Source: Cacajao melanocephalus (Eukaryota; Chordata; Mammalia; Primates; Pitheciidae). From it: 64,000 bases of DNA. The translations under genes were made by a program, and so were the position numbers. Under the pieces are notes generated by a model, which saw nothing but the letters and a program-made list of their open reading frames with translations, was not told the DNA's origin and made no database searches. Positions 22,401 to 33,795 of the stretch are shown piece by piece; the first letter of the stretch is position 1; the number at the start of each line of letters is the position of its first letter. The stretch is taken from the NCBI GenBank assembly GCA_963573385.1, contig CAUYLG010066044.1:1-64000 (forward strand), given 5' to 3'.

Positions 22401-22639
22401 AACTTAAACATACAGTGGCAGTCACAAACATGAAGCCACACATACACAGAAAACAATTTGCAATAGGTATCCTCACTCCTTTCTCTGATTAAGGATCAGA
22501 AGTTTTTGAGCCTCTTATTTGGAAATCAAAGGCGAGAGGAAGTATTCTTAAACAAGACTAGGTTTAAGGACCCACTTAATGAAGAAACAACTCACTGCTC
22601 CACCTCCAATACTTCCTCAAAGAATTTTCCAAGGTCTTC

Positions 22640-22745
22640 TCAGCTGACATTGATGTGTCTTGTTCACCTTTGCATCTCCTGGAGGACCCAGCACAGTAAT
22701 TTGCCTACAGCAGGCACTTCAAAGTATTGGCTAAATTGCCCTTGT
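22640..22745 (+). mobile_element. L2 LINE 3' end fragment
   Basis: 'gttcacctttgcatctcctg', then 'gacccagcacagtaatttgc' and 'acagcaggcacttcaaagta', match the last ~100 bp of L2 in sense. Confidence 0.65.
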
Positions 22746-22751
22746 AAATGT

Positions 22752-22829
22752 AGGAAAGAAGAGAAAAAGAGTAGGAAGAAATAGGAAAAGGAAAAAAAAA
22801 AAAAAAAAGGAAAGGAGGAAGAAAGGGAG
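22752..22829. repeat. Purine-rich A/G tract
   Basis: About 78 bp with almost no pyrimidine, including a 16-bp A run (22793-22808) and flanking GGAAA/GGAAG units. Polypurine low-complexity sequence. Confidence 0.85.
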
Positions 22830-22834
22830 TACAA

Positions 22835-23035
22835 CATGGTGTTTCAGAGCCCATAGTCTGAAGTTTCTGATGTTCAAATCCCACACCACTATCTTGCAAT
22901 CACGGACAAGACAGTAAAGATTGTGAACCTCTGTTTTCTCATCCTACAATGAGTGTAACAATACTTTTCTTGCAGGAGTCTTGTGAAAATTACATATAAG
23001 GATGGTAGTGAAGCTCTTTAGTCCAGCTTTTGGTA
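22835..23035 (+). mobile_element. MIR SINE
   Basis: 'acatggtgtttcagagccca', then 'gatgttcaaatcccacacca' and 'gtgaacctctgttttctcat', follow the MIR head and core in sense. Confidence 0.75.
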
Positions 23036-23862
23036 GGTGACACTAACCCAGTGATGATTTCTAACATACCTTTCTTTCATCCCCAATAATACTCTTTGGG
23101 GTAATGGGATAGAGAGGGGCCTCACATGCCTCTCAGAGGCCATGAACAGTACTCTGGAAAAGTTCACAATGCATTCTGAAAAACAATTTTTTTTAAAAGG
23201 CCTACAACCGAAAACTCAGACCATTTCTAGAACCCAATCCAAACCAAACCTTCTTGAAGGTCATACGTGTTCTGAGGTTTCATTCCACTATTTTTCACTT
23301 ATACAGTCCTCAGCCCTTCCAGGGCTGAGCTAGGATTTGAGCTCACCATAGCCAAATTCCACAAGGGGAAAAATACCCAAGCCCTTTGCCCTGAATATAT
23401 TTCCAGCCCAACAGAGAACTGAAAGCCCTGGAAAGCTCTAGGCAGCCAGTGACCCCAGCAGCCACCTTTTCAGAGTAGCTACAGAGCATTGGTTTGAGGG
23501 CATTGGGTGCTGACCACAGCCTTCGGCCTCCTCTGTCACCTCAATGCCCACAGACGCAGAGAGGGCTCACAACAGCTCTTGGGATTTGCTGAGCCAACCA
23601 CAGCTCTGGTAAGAAAGGAAGGCTGCCAGAGTGGGAAAAGTTGACTGATTTTTCTGGAAAGTATCTTCCCTCCAGCAGGGCCAACGTAGAATACAGTCAG
23701 AGCTGATACATGTACACTTTCTTTATGAAAAAAAAAAAAAAAAGGACTTCAGTACCTGTACTCAGTACACTATATGCCCAATAATTTACTTCTTGCAAAA
23801 GTAACTATGGAGCAGAAAACGTGATGGGCTCACTTAAGAAACTGAGTAAGACAAGTTTTTAC
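23036..23862. other. Unassigned stretch with poly-A
   Basis: No family recognised. A poly-A run (23728-23743) has no retroposon body in front of it that I can identify. A slightly GC-richer patch is at 23420-23620. Confidence 0.35.
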
Positions 23863-23938
23863 AAAGAGAGAAGGGAAGGAAGAGAGAGAGGGGGGCGGAG
23901 AAAGGGGGGAAGGAAGGAGAGAGGGAAGCGGGGAGATA
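23863..23938. repeat. GA-rich polypurine tract with G runs
   Basis: Seventy-six bases with only two cytosines. GGGGGG, GGGGGG, GGG and GGGG runs occur in order. It could form triplex (H-DNA), or at best a long-loop G-quadruplex, on the + strand. Confidence 0.85.
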
Positions 23939-24247
23939 GATCAAAACGCTGACATCTATTGGAGGTGAAATGGAACTCTGTGTGCTGTCTTAGAACACCT
24001 TGTGTTTCCCAGCGATCCCCATGGACTTTGCTGGAAATGAGAAAAGTAGCTGTAGGAAGAATGGGTTCTGGGAAAGAGGCTTTCTGCCCTTAAGAGATTC
24101 CTCTTAAGGGGAAGATGAACTGAGAGACAGGAATCTCTAGTTAAGATGGCCAACAGACATTGATTACCTTGAGTAACAGGTAATGGGTAACAGGCATTGA
24201 TTACCAACATTGATTAAGGCAATGCTTAAATTTCTGAAAAAAAAAAT

Positions 24248-24300
<53 letters not shown>
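24248..24300. repeat. Compound (TG)n(GA)n microsatellite
   Basis: About 11 TG units (24248-24270) pass directly into 15 GA units (24271-24300). This creates an artefactual frame of Cys-Val then Arg-Glu repeats. Confidence 0.98.
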
Positions 24301-24302
<2 letters not shown>

Positions 24303-24344
24303 AAAGAGAGCATCTAAAGCCTTCCTTATACATTAGGCACACTG

Positions 24345-24585
24345 ACTTGGTGGTTTCAGTGCCTGGAGACAAAGAAATCTCAAATCTGAATCCCAGCTCT
24401 ATAACTTACCAGTTGTGTGACTTTGGGAAAGCTATTTAAGCTCATCTGTTTTTTTTTTTTTCTTGGTAAATGACAATAAACTGGAGCCTACTGACAAGGA
24501 TTAAATGTGATAACAGTCATAACACTTGGTGCTAGTACATAGCAATCACTCAATAAATAACTATAATCATAACATTATTATCAAC
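24345..24585 (+). mobile_element. MIR SINE, near full length
   Basis: 'atctgaatcccagctctata', 'ccagttgtgtgactttggga' and 'aaggattaaatgtgataaca', then 'catagcaatcactcaataaa', cover head, core and tail. A T run (24450-24461) has expanded inside the core. Confidence 0.9.
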
Positions 24586-24844
24586 ACTATTATTCTCCAA
24601 AAGATCTATGACTCCAAAAGAAGTTATGAGCCACTGGTCTGGGTCATTGCCAAGCTCCATGCAGTTCTAGAAGTTTGTGTATCTTTCTACCCCAAGTTCC
24701 CAACCTGCTCTCAGCACAATGTCCTTCCCACTGAGAAAAGGGAGAAGACAAAAACTGCATGCCCTTACCCTCACTGATCTTCTCCTTTGACCCTTTCCTC
24801 AACACCCATACACATATATGCACAGCCCTGACCAAGGTCAGTGA

Positions 24845-24925
24845 TTTCAAGGAACATTTATTGCAGGTCTGTGCTAAGCACCGGTATCAAACACACAAGA
24901 AAGGTCCCTATAGTGAGGAGAGATC
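24845..24925 (-). mobile_element. L2 LINE 3' end fragment
   Basis: 'aaggaacatttattgcaggt' + ctgtgctaagcac and 'aagaaaggtccctatagtga' fit the reversed L2 terminus. Confidence 0.6.
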
Positions 24926-24956
24926 AGCCAAGACCGTGACAGCCATGGTCGACAGA

Positions 24957-25125
24957 AGTGATACTCAAACTTGAGCGGACACCAGAGTCTCTGGGAAGGC
25001 TTATAGAAACACAGACTGCTAGGCTAAACCCCCGGAGTTCCTGAGTAAGGCCAGGGAATTTGGATTTCAAACGAAATACTGATGCTCTGGGTTGGGGACC
25101 ACACAGTGAGAACCAGTGGTCTAGG
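24957..25125 (+). mobile_element. MER5A-type hAT MITE
   Basis: 'actcaaacttgagcggacac', 'gaaacacagactgctaggct' and 'accacacagtgagaaccagt' + ggt match MER5A (hAT-Charlie, non-autonomous) from end to end, including the inverted-repeat termini (…tactcaaac / …gagaaccagtg). Confidence 0.88.
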
Positions 25126-25324
25126 ATTAGGAGTGTTTCTCGAGGTAACATGACAGCCACTGCTGGGTGGTGGTGTCATAGTAATAGAACCTAGAGGCAC
25201 CGTATGAACTGCGTACAACTGGGGTCAAGTCCTCAGAAATTCTATTCTAGATGCTGGATATCCCCCAGGATCTTGAGACATGGGGGAAGGAAGGATAAAA
25301 CTAACTGATGTCTCAGCACTTAGC

Positions 25325-25640
25325 CTGGAAGTTCCTAGAGAGCAGGGACTGTCTTAAGCTTCCTGAGACACACATTTCCTCCTCCATGTTCTAGAATCAG
25401 GATTTTTTCACAGTAGACTTTCAGTCAATATCCACTGATTGAATCAGAGGAGGGACCTACCTGCAAACTTGGCCACACAAAGCAAACTGCAATCACTCAA
25501 TAAATATTTATGGAGCATGAGCTTTTTATAAACAATTCAAAGGGATTAACTTCAGCTTTATTATTTATTATCACCAGTGCTATTATACATGGGGATCTAG
25601 TATAGTGCTTAACATATAATAAATTCTTCATGAATGTATA
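25325..25640 (+). mobile_element. L2 LINE 3' end fragments
   Basis: 'aagttcctagagagcaggga' (25328) and 'gtagactttcagtcaatatc', then separately 'atctagtatagtgcttaaca' + tataataaattcttcatgaatg (25590-25640), are pieces of the L2 terminus in sense. An opposite-orientation tail-like 'caataaatatttatggagca' lies at about 25499. Fragmentary. Confidence 0.5.
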
Positions 25641-25644
25641 TTTC

Positions 25645-26079
25645 CCTTTCATCCCATTTACCAAAGTTGTATTCCAACCTCCACCATCTCTTTCCAGGTT
25701 CCTAGCCCTCTTCTCTTTAGGCATATGATTTTTACTAGAATTTCTTCGAGATAATTATGAAATTTTTCCATTTCCTACCCCCATACATGACTACAAATAT
25801 GCCCACTTCTCTAAACATTGTTATCTTCTTCCCTGCTATTTTCAAAGAAAAAATGTCCTCTAAAGTTAATCCTTCTACGTGTCCTTTGTTTAGCTGCTCT
25901 TAGGCACTTAGATCCATTAATAGGGCTCCTCTTCTTTTTAAATCTTGAGCCTTCCTCTCTCCTCTGATTCTCTTACCTCAGGAAAAATAAAAATAAAAAT
26001 AAACCACCAAAAAACCTCACACATTCTTTGTTTTTTTTTAAAAAGCAAATAAATCAACAAATGTCCTCTCTCTATCCTC
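25645..26079. other. Unassigned, pyrimidine-rich
   Basis: C/T-rich with an (AAAAT)-like patch near 25983-26003. It may be further decayed L2 upstream of the L2 block that follows, but I cannot align it. Confidence 0.35.
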
Positions 26080-26756
26080 TACCTCCATGCAGCTCCTGCT
26101 CTATTTCTCTCCCTCCCTTCCCAGGCAAATTCTTGGAAATCTAGGCCACCCCTTGCTGATTTTACTTCCTCCTTTCCTCACCCACAGCAGTCTGGCTGCC
26201 AGCCACCCTTCCACTGACTCTGTTCGTGTCAAGGTCACGCTGACCCCTTTATTTGCAGATCCAGTGGGAGCTCCACACGCTTTGCCTTACTCGACCTTCC
26301 TAATGCATTTGGCACGAAGTCCCACTCCTTCCTTAAAACCGCCTTTTTCACTGAACCTATCCTTCTTTCCAACTATCTCCCACACACTACTGCTCAGATG
26401 TCCAATGAGTGCTTCAAACTCTCAAAATGAACTTTGTCTTTCCATCCAAACCAAACTATCCTCTTTTATTTCTTATTTATGATGATGGGCACTGACATTC
26501 ACAAGCTCACCTAAACCAGAAATTTTGAAGTCATCCTCAATTTTTCTTTCTCTACCCTTCATATGTTATTGTTCACTGAATCCTATTATCTGTATTCCTT
26601 TAACAGCTTGGGATTGATCTACATCTCTTCTTTCTACTACTGCTGCCTTTTTTCAGGATATTCACACATCCGTCTGAATTATTTCAGTGGTCTCCTAAGT
26701 GGTAGGAACATCTTCAGCCTCTTCTTACACCAAACAATCTGCCATAAAGTAAGTGG
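26080..26756 (+). mobile_element. L2 LINE, sense, ORF2 to 3' region
   Basis: 'ctctgttcgtgtcaaggtca' corresponds to the L2 block actgctcttgtcaaggtcacc. 'ctaatgcatttggcacgaag', 'ttgaagtcatcctcaatttt' and 'tggtctcctaagtggtagga' follow in the L2 order. The open frame 26087-26482 lies in this fossil, but its translation shows no reverse-transcriptase motif, so it is a decayed pseudo-frame. Confidence 0.7.
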
Positions 26757-27004
26757 AAGACAGTACAGCATAGTAGTTAAGGGGACAGAGTGCCTGGGTT
26801 CAAATTTAGGCACAAGTCTTTATCAACCAAGTGATATTAAGCAAGTGACTTGTCTTCTCTGTGCCTCAGTTTTCTGGGCTGTAAAATGGGGATGATAATA
26901 ATAGTAATCTTCCTCATAAGGTCTTTGTAATATCAAATGGCTTTACAGTATGTGCAAAAGTGCCTAGCAAATAGTAAATTTTCATTAAGTATTATTATTA
27001 TTAT
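26757..27004 (+). mobile_element. MIR SINE inserted in L2
   Basis: 'agacagtacagcatagtagt' + taaggg, 'agtgcctgggttcaaattta', 'ctctgtgcctcagttttctg' and an ATT-repeat end (26990-27004) show an almost complete MIR in sense. L2 sequence precedes and follows it. Confidence 0.92.
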
Positions 27005-27600
27005 TTACTGCTGTCAGAGTAAACAGTAAAAAATAAATTAATTAAATCACTCCCTCATTGTAAAATAAATCAAGTCTACAACACAACAGATTAGGTTCTC
27101 CGTGTTATGTTCCCAGCCTGCTCCTTCAATTCAATCTCACACTCCACTCACACTCCACTCAAATTCATAGCTCACACTCCACTGAAATTCAAGCTCCAGT
27201 CATATAGTACTGAAATTCACACTCTAGTCATACAGTGCAAACCATGCAGTTGTAAATTCCTGAAACTCCACACACAATTCCTCTGTTCCTGGCATACTAT
27301 TACCCTTCTTGTGTACTACATAAACTCATTCATCCCTCAAATCCCCTAGATCATCTGTCTGATAATTTTCTACTTCCCCCAAATAGAAAAAAAAAATCAC
27401 TATTTTCTATTAACTTACATACTACTTTGCACATACATATATGTGTGTATACACAGACACATACTTCATGCTGTATTGCATTTGTGTACTTGCACATCTG
27501 TCTCTTCTTCTAGAATATAAGTTCTTAGAAACAGCAACTATGTGACTTAGCTCAGGGTAGAGAGAACCTGCCATATAATAGGCTCTTATAACATTAATAT
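27005..27600 (+). mobile_element. L2 LINE, continuation after the MIR
   Basis: 'ctgctgtcagagtaaacagt' resumes the L2 block cagcagccagagtgatc, and 'aattaaatcactccctcatt' follows it. Near the end 'tctagaatataagttcttag' + aaacagcaact and 'ccatataataggctcttata' match the L2 terminus. A short tandem array (27125-27240) lies inside. Confidence 0.65.
27125..27240. repeat. Degenerate minisatellite
   Basis: ctcacactccact or cacactccact recurs at least three times from 27136. It is interleaved with copies of aaattca(t/a)agct and agtcata(t/c)ag(t). Units are irregular (11-35 bp), so it is an old or complex tandem array inside L2. Confidence 0.7.
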
Positions 27601-27639
27601 TCTATATTCTTGGGTGCCTCATAATTTACAAAACAGTAT

Positions 27640-28034
27640 CTGTAGCAGAGAGTCTCCAAAGATGGCCATCACCAAGACACATCTCACTGTATGTGCATGC
27701 TGCTCCATCTAGCAAGAAATAGGGGACTGTTTCTTTTCCTCTGGAATTCAGACTGACCTTGTGTCTGCTTTGACCAAAAGAATGTGTTGGAAGTCACATA
27801 TTGGAAGCCTACACCCTTGGAGAACTGGCCACTTCTGTTTCCCCCTCTTTAAAAAATCAGCTGCCATATATGAAGTCCAAACACACTGAGACCTGGGTTA
27901 CAAGAAAGTAAAAGCCTTAGCAACCAGAGAACTGTGGACGACCAGGGGAGGCCATCTCTCCCTCCTCTTCCTCACACCACTGTCCAGGTGAAAAAAGTCC
28001 AGCCATGTTTCAGAGTCTGTCCCCACTTTTGTGT
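27640..28034 (+). mobile_element. Possible ancient MaLR-like LTR (family unassigned)
   Basis: 'gtgtctgctttgaccaaaag' + aatgtgttggaagtcaca resembles the 'acttgctctgaccaacagaatg' block of old mammalian LTRs. Later text is weakly consistent. The low-level match gives a tentative call. Confidence 0.4.
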
Positions 28035-28157
28035 AGGGTGATCAACTGTCACCCTCTTTGCCTGGGATGTACCTGGAATACTCACAATTTTAGCACTGAA
28101 AATTCCATATCCCTGAAACTCCTCATTCCTGGGCAATCTGGGGCAGTTGCCCACCCT
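28035..28157. mobile_element. Small inverted-repeat DNA transposon (MITE)
   Basis: The left end agggtgatcaactgtcaccc...tgcctgggatg is the imperfect reverse complement of the right end cattcctgggcaatctgggg...ttgcccaccct, giving terminal inverted repeats of about 34 bp in a 123-bp element. The centre has ttttagcactgaaaa. It resembles an abundant mammalian MITE with agggtgaccaactgtccc ends, which I cannot name with certainty. Confidence 0.75.
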
Positions 28158-30904
28158 CCCTTCAGGATAACTGCCACTGTCGCTATCCTCTCCTGGATAT
28201 CTGGAGTGAGCCATTCAACTGTTATCCCTAGAGTTCTCTAGGTTGGAAAGGAAAATTTCTTTCTTCCAGGGCCAATTTCCTCATAAGCCAAAGACTCACT
28301 CTCAATTCTATTTCTCATCCCTAACCAGACCCAATCACATGGTCCAGTAGAGCTTGCCAGAGGTTATAACAATGAAACCAACTAATAGAATGAAGACTAT
28401 CCCAAAGTTGCAGAATATAAATTCCCTCTAATTTTCAATACCCAGTGATATGAAAGCCCAAATGTTAAACCCCAAAGCCCCATTTTAAAGCTTAAAGTAC
28501 AAAAAACTAGATACACAAAATTAAAAATTCTTTCCTCTTCAATTTCTCTATCTGCTCAATCTCAGAGAGATGACACATGGGTTCTTTCAGCAAATCCTGG
28601 CCTATCTTCCTCAGGAACTGATAAAGTTCCCCTACCTCCTGAAGTACAGCACTTCAGCTCTGCCAACAGCATCCCCATATCAAACCACCGCCAGCAAATC
28701 TGTGCACTCTAGCTGTTATTACATAGTTCAGTGGCCTCCTCAGAAGACATCCAGTAGATAATTCAGACCAACAGTGCTTTTGTCAACCACAGACCACCAC
28801 AGGGACATGACGTTAGCTGGGAGAAGAAGGTTGAGAGAAAAAAAGTCAATAGATTAAGATAGAAACTTTAAAGGTAGTTCTTTTTACCCAAGCCAGTGAG
28901 AGATGGAAGGCATTGTGTCAGAGGGTCCTGTCTTAGCTTCTAACTGTCCAATTCTCATATTCAGGTAAGACAACTACTCATTTTCTGTCCTTGGAGGTCC
29001 GTAACATTTTTCCTTATATTTCAACCAGTTTCTGTGAGTTTCTGTTCTCTGTAGGCATGGAACCTCGACTGAAACATTATTCTTAAGAAATTACCTAAGG
29101 ATGGTACTTTTCCGTATACCAAAGATCCCATTCATTTGGTTCCCTGAAATGTCATCTTCCACAGATTGAAGAAGCTATCAATAAAGTGCATGTTAAATAC
29201 AGTAGGAAAATGAATTCTGGGAATGTAGATAAGAAGCATGAACAGAATTTTTAAAATTTTAATGACTAAATTGCATTTTTACTAATTTATCAACTTTTTA
29301 AAATATTAACACTGTAGGATCTATAACAGCATTTCTATTTTAGGGGGAAGCTTCCACAGACATGTATCATAGTATGATTTAAGATTTATGAAATTTCACA
29401 ATGCTCAGAAACATATCTGCTCAGAATTACAACCCTTACTATGGTTCCCAGACTGAAAACATGTGAAATCGATGAATACAAAACAGATGGATCAAAGGAC
29501 ATTCTGTGTCTTTTTTTCTTAAATAACATAAAACCCTAGAGGTTTCAAGAATAGCAATGAAGAGAGAATCTTCATAGTGGGGTGGGGGTCGGGATATTGA
29601 ATCTTACAACCATGGTGCTTGTTCCCAAAATTCACATTCACCATCCCGTGAACATCTCTCCCTAAGAACAATTACCATTGCTCTGGTAGCCTAAGGAAGA
29701 GCAGAAGGCATTCCTCCCTCTCCCCCCACTACTTTCACTTTCTGGTCCAAGTGGGGTTACATGAACCTTCCCTAAATAGTCTGTACTACAGCTTGAGACC
29801 AAGCTGGAATGTTTAAACAAGACTTTTCTAAAGGCTCAGAAATAACAAAAGGAAAGAAAATGCAGATGTAAGCAGGAATCCTCCCTAACCCTGTGTTCTA
29901 GAAAACATTCCTTTAAACCACCTGCTCTGTGCCCTCCATCACCCGTTACTATTACCATGGCCCCCCATGGAAGTCCAGAAATTTGTCAGGATCCTACAGC
30001 CTTAGGTTCCTCCTGCCTGGTATCCTGTTCACAGATGCAGCCTTTGCTTCTGCATTGACCCTGACAGTACACAAGGTGACACTTCCATAAAAGGCTTATA
30101 CACACACACACATACACAACACAGTACCGCACAATCTAGACGCTACTGAAAATTTAATATGGGAATCCGAAGGAAGTGAGAACTTATATCACGTATATCA
30201 AACAAATGAAAAATCTCTTCTTAAACTTCCGTTATCCTAAAATCCCCTTCTCATTTTGGGCCATGGGGCATCTCTTCCTGTTGCCCTTCTCTGAAGAAAT
30301 GCCATTGCCTGGCTCCCCAGCTGTCTCTCATCTCTCTGCCCTTCCAGTCCTCTCGCCACCTTGTCCCTTCTGGATCCATACAAGCTCCTTTCCTTGCCTC
30401 ATGCATAGCAGTTTAGCAGTCATCTTCTGCTACTTGAATGTGCCCTTGGGATCTCAGTCTTCTCCACTGGAAATTTACCAAATAATTTATTCTACCTGGG
30501 AACAGTGTATTTCTATGAATAATTCTACCAAATAACACCTTCTCTGTTTTTGCATAGAAATAAACCCAGAAAATAATATAACATTAGAGAACCTACTTTA
30601 CAAATATTACCTGTCTTCCATGATCATAGACCTCAACCTATGCAAGTTTCAGGCCTGCCCGCAAGTGCTGTATATCATATTGAAACCACAAGTATCCAGA
30701 GACACAGGTTCCTCCATGTCTAGACTCAAGGGAATAAAACTAGGACAAAGAAGCTGAAGACCTATTTTTTACTATCTGAGGACTCATCTATTAATCATTT
30801 GATTGACTCAGGAAATGGCCTCTCCTTTCTGAGAAAACCATACCTTTCCATGTGGGCATGACCTTACCCAGGAGCCTATACATGGTTATATAGCAGCCGC
30901 AGCA
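28158..30904. other. 2.7-kb repeat-poor block
   Basis: The longest stretch without a recognised repeat. Small features only: a G-rich patch (29579-29596) and a (CA)n-like patch (30100-30125). Frames such as 30176-30535 (119 codons) have no domain and no conserved start context. Candidate region for conserved non-coding elements. Confidence 0.4.
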
Positions 30905-31085
30905 TCAGGGCCGGCTTCATGGGTGTGCGACCTGTGTAGTCGTACAAGGTCCCAGGCCCAGAAGGGCCTCATAATTGGTTTAATGTTCTGCAGTCAACAT
31001 CTTAAAATTCTCAATCGTCATTGAGCAAGGGGCTCTGCCCCACATTTCCATTTTGCACTGGCACCCACAAATTACATAGCTATAT
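30905..31085. mobile_element. Possible hAT-type MITE remnant
   Basis: 'tcagggccggcttcatgggt', 'gcccagaagggcctcataat' + tggtttaatg and 'gcaaggggctctgccccaca' + tttccattttgcactgg follow a medium-reiteration hAT-like consensus with agggccggct ends. The right terminus is decayed. Family name not assigned. Confidence 0.5.
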
Positions 31086-31089
31086 GTGT

Positions 31090-33200
31090 ATGTGCCTTGT
31101 ATTTACATAAGAGGAACATATGCAGAGAGCAGGGAGTGGGTCTTTTCATCACAATGGCCTTAGAAACAGCCATAGAGATGATCTTAGTAGTCATTACATA
31201 CAAATCTTCTTCAACAGAAGAGAAAACGGAATTCTAGAGATGTGAAGTGAATGCCAGTCTCATAGCTCATTTGTGGGAGAGCCATTGCTTTGTACAACTC
31301 CAGGGAGCACCAGCCTTGTTGTGTCATAGCTTCACAGGTTACCATCCACCTTATTTTCTATGTGAATGGTGGCTGGAGGTACTCACACAATGGATCAGCA
31401 CTAGGTCACCAAATAAGCACCCTCTCCTGCTAGACCAGCCAGCCTCCAGGGCACGTTCTCCCTTCCCAGGCCTTTCTTTCCTCGGTTCACTAGAATCATG
31501 CACTTGAGCACAGAAAAGGCCACACTGTCGAAAGAAGTACCCAGAACAGGTGCTTGGAGAACTCAGGAAGTTTCTAAATGGTGAAGGAAACCAGAAATTC
31601 GTAAAGAAAAGGAGACTCAGAGAACATTTTTTGTTGTAAGTTAAATTTCGTCATGCTGGCAGGAAGATGAAAACACTAGAAAGGCAAGGCTGGAGTGGGT
31701 GGCTGACAGCTGTAGGCCACTGGAGTGCAGAGAAAGAATAGGAAGACTCTTAGTGCACAGCAGTGGGAAAAGGACCTGGAAATAATGAACGGAAAACCCT
31801 ACTGAGGAGTGAGGTGACACAATTAGAGACACATAATAGGCCAGTAACACAGTTACTTAGTGCCTTTATTCTCCACTAAAGAAGTTTTAATTTGCTACTA
31901 CAAATTTTGATGTGCTAACATATCTTGCCTGCGGAAAGGAACACGTTGTTCAGATCTCAAGGTCACTGGAGCTGGGTTTCGAGGCTTCTCCAAATAGGGC
32001 ATATCTGAGTCTACTTCTGGCAGGAGGCAGGATTGAGGCAAGACCTGCCTCAGAGAACAATCCTGCTGTATTCATTCATGTATAGTCATTATTCAGCCCC
32101 TGTGGATGCATGGGGGTGTTTCGAAATTCTCTTTCCATCGGAAGATTAAAAAGAATAACAAAAACCTTACAAACTACAAACCAGATTAAAGTTCAGCCCC
32201 AGGGGGTAGCATCAGATGGGAAATATGAATTTAGTGAAAAATCATCTGAACATTTGCAGTAAATTTGAAAACAGAACCATCTGTTATATAATCGGATCCA
32301 GTAGACTCCACACTTTGTACCACCAGCTGCTATCAAACATGAGACGATGACACCTTGAAATAAATGCTCCCCTAAGCCTGCTTTCTTGTTTCAGGGTTAA
32401 CTTGGGGCAGAGCCACAAGACTGTTGAGATGAAATGCTGGGATTTTCTTATAGAAGCTTTTCTTTCAGGCATATTTCTTCCTTCAATTCAGTTACTCATG
32501 GTGGTTGGAGAGGGGACTCCAACCCCAAGAGATGAAGTTGGAAGAGGGGCCTATGAAGCCAAGTCTTTAGTGCAAATCCTGGCTTCTCTCTCATCTCCAT
32601 AAGTGGCTCTCCACCCTCCTTCCATTCACTGTTCCTCCATGGCCCAGCATAGCTGGACAACCTCAGGAAAGACGTGAGAATAGAAGTAACAGCCAGTATT
32701 TAAACAGATGTAAGAATCAATGTTCTAAGGCTTTTTTTTTTTTTTTTTTGAACTTCTGGTTTTAACAGGAAGAGGAATTATTAGAGCATTTAGTAGTCTC
32801 AATGAAAAGACAACTGGGAAAGAAACAAGAACATTCTTCCTACTTCTACTTCTCAACTTTTCTTATTTCTTTGGTCCATCTCTAGCTCATAATGTTTTAA
32901 AAACTCTTGGTCTGAGCAGATCCTGCTTCCTTTGATGACAGAACTATCCTGAGTGTGGACAAACACAAGGTCCCTGTTGATTTCAGTCTCATAAGAGAGC
33001 ACTCACCTATGAGAATCTGGAGTGCATAGTTGATCCAAGAGCTTCCTTTTATGTGGTCAAAATCCAGGAGCCATTCTCAGCCCCTCACTCATTACCCACG
33101 TCTAATGCATCAGCAAGATGCATTAGAAGCAAGAGGCAAGAGGCAAAGCCTCTATCCACAGACATATTCCAAACTTCTCTTCACCCCATCCACTTTGTCC
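31090..33200. other. 2.1-kb repeat-poor block
   Basis: No family recognised apart from a poly-T (32731-32749). The segment 31640-31850 may be decayed antisense L2, but I could not align it. No coding evidence. Confidence 0.35.
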
Positions 33201-33204
33201 CAGA

Positions 33205-33795
33205 TGACCATCTCATAAGTGGTCCTGCCCTGCTCAGTCTTGCCCCATTTCTACCCATCTCCATCTAGTAGCAGAAAGGGGTTTTGAGAAGCTTCACTCC
33301 AATGATGTTGTCCTGCTTCAAACCCTCCAATGGCTTTCCTATTGCACCTAGAATAAATCAAACTCTACCCCATCCTAAATGATCTGGCCCCTGGCCCCTT
33401 CAGACTCATTTATGGTCACTGCTCCTCTCACAGCACTGCAGAGACACTGGCCTTCTTGTTTCTTGAATAGGGCAGATTGGTTCCTAGCTAAGGGTCTTGG
33501 CACCAGTCATCTCTATGCCCAGAATGCCTTCTTCCTGAGCATAGCTTCTCTTCACAGCTTCCACCTTTTGCTCTTACCACCCATGTAAAGTAGCTGCTGT
33601 TCTTTTCTCATCATCCTATTTTCTTCATTTAACACAATCTAGAATTGGATACCTTATGTATCTGATTATTTGTCCATTTATTGCCTCACTTCTCTCACTA
33701 AAATGCAACCTCATTGAGCTTGGGAGTGTTTCTGAATTTTTCATTTCTGTTCCCCCACCAATGCTTAAAAAATACTTGGGAAATGAATGGATTCC
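33205..33795 (+). mobile_element. L2 LINE 3' region
   Basis: 'tgcttcaaaccctccaatgg' + ctttcctattgcacctagaataaa, 'taaatgatctggcccctggc', 'atgcccagaatgccttcttc' and 'aaaatgcaacctcattgagc' are collinear L2 3' blocks in sense. The frame 33379-33588 is within it. Confidence 0.88.

Noticed and set aside
26087..26482. 131-codon frame
   Set aside because: Inside a decayed sense L2; no reverse-transcriptase motif in the translation.
29579..29596. G-rich patch as a G-quadruplex
   Set aside because: Too few G runs of three or more for a quadruplex.
30176..30535. 119-codon frame in repeat-poor DNA
   Set aside because: No domain, signal peptide, or exon borders; expected by chance in 64 kb.
32731..32749. 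Poly-T run that could start an antisense retroposon
   Set aside because: The sequence after it (gaacttctggttttaacagg) does not match Alu or L1.
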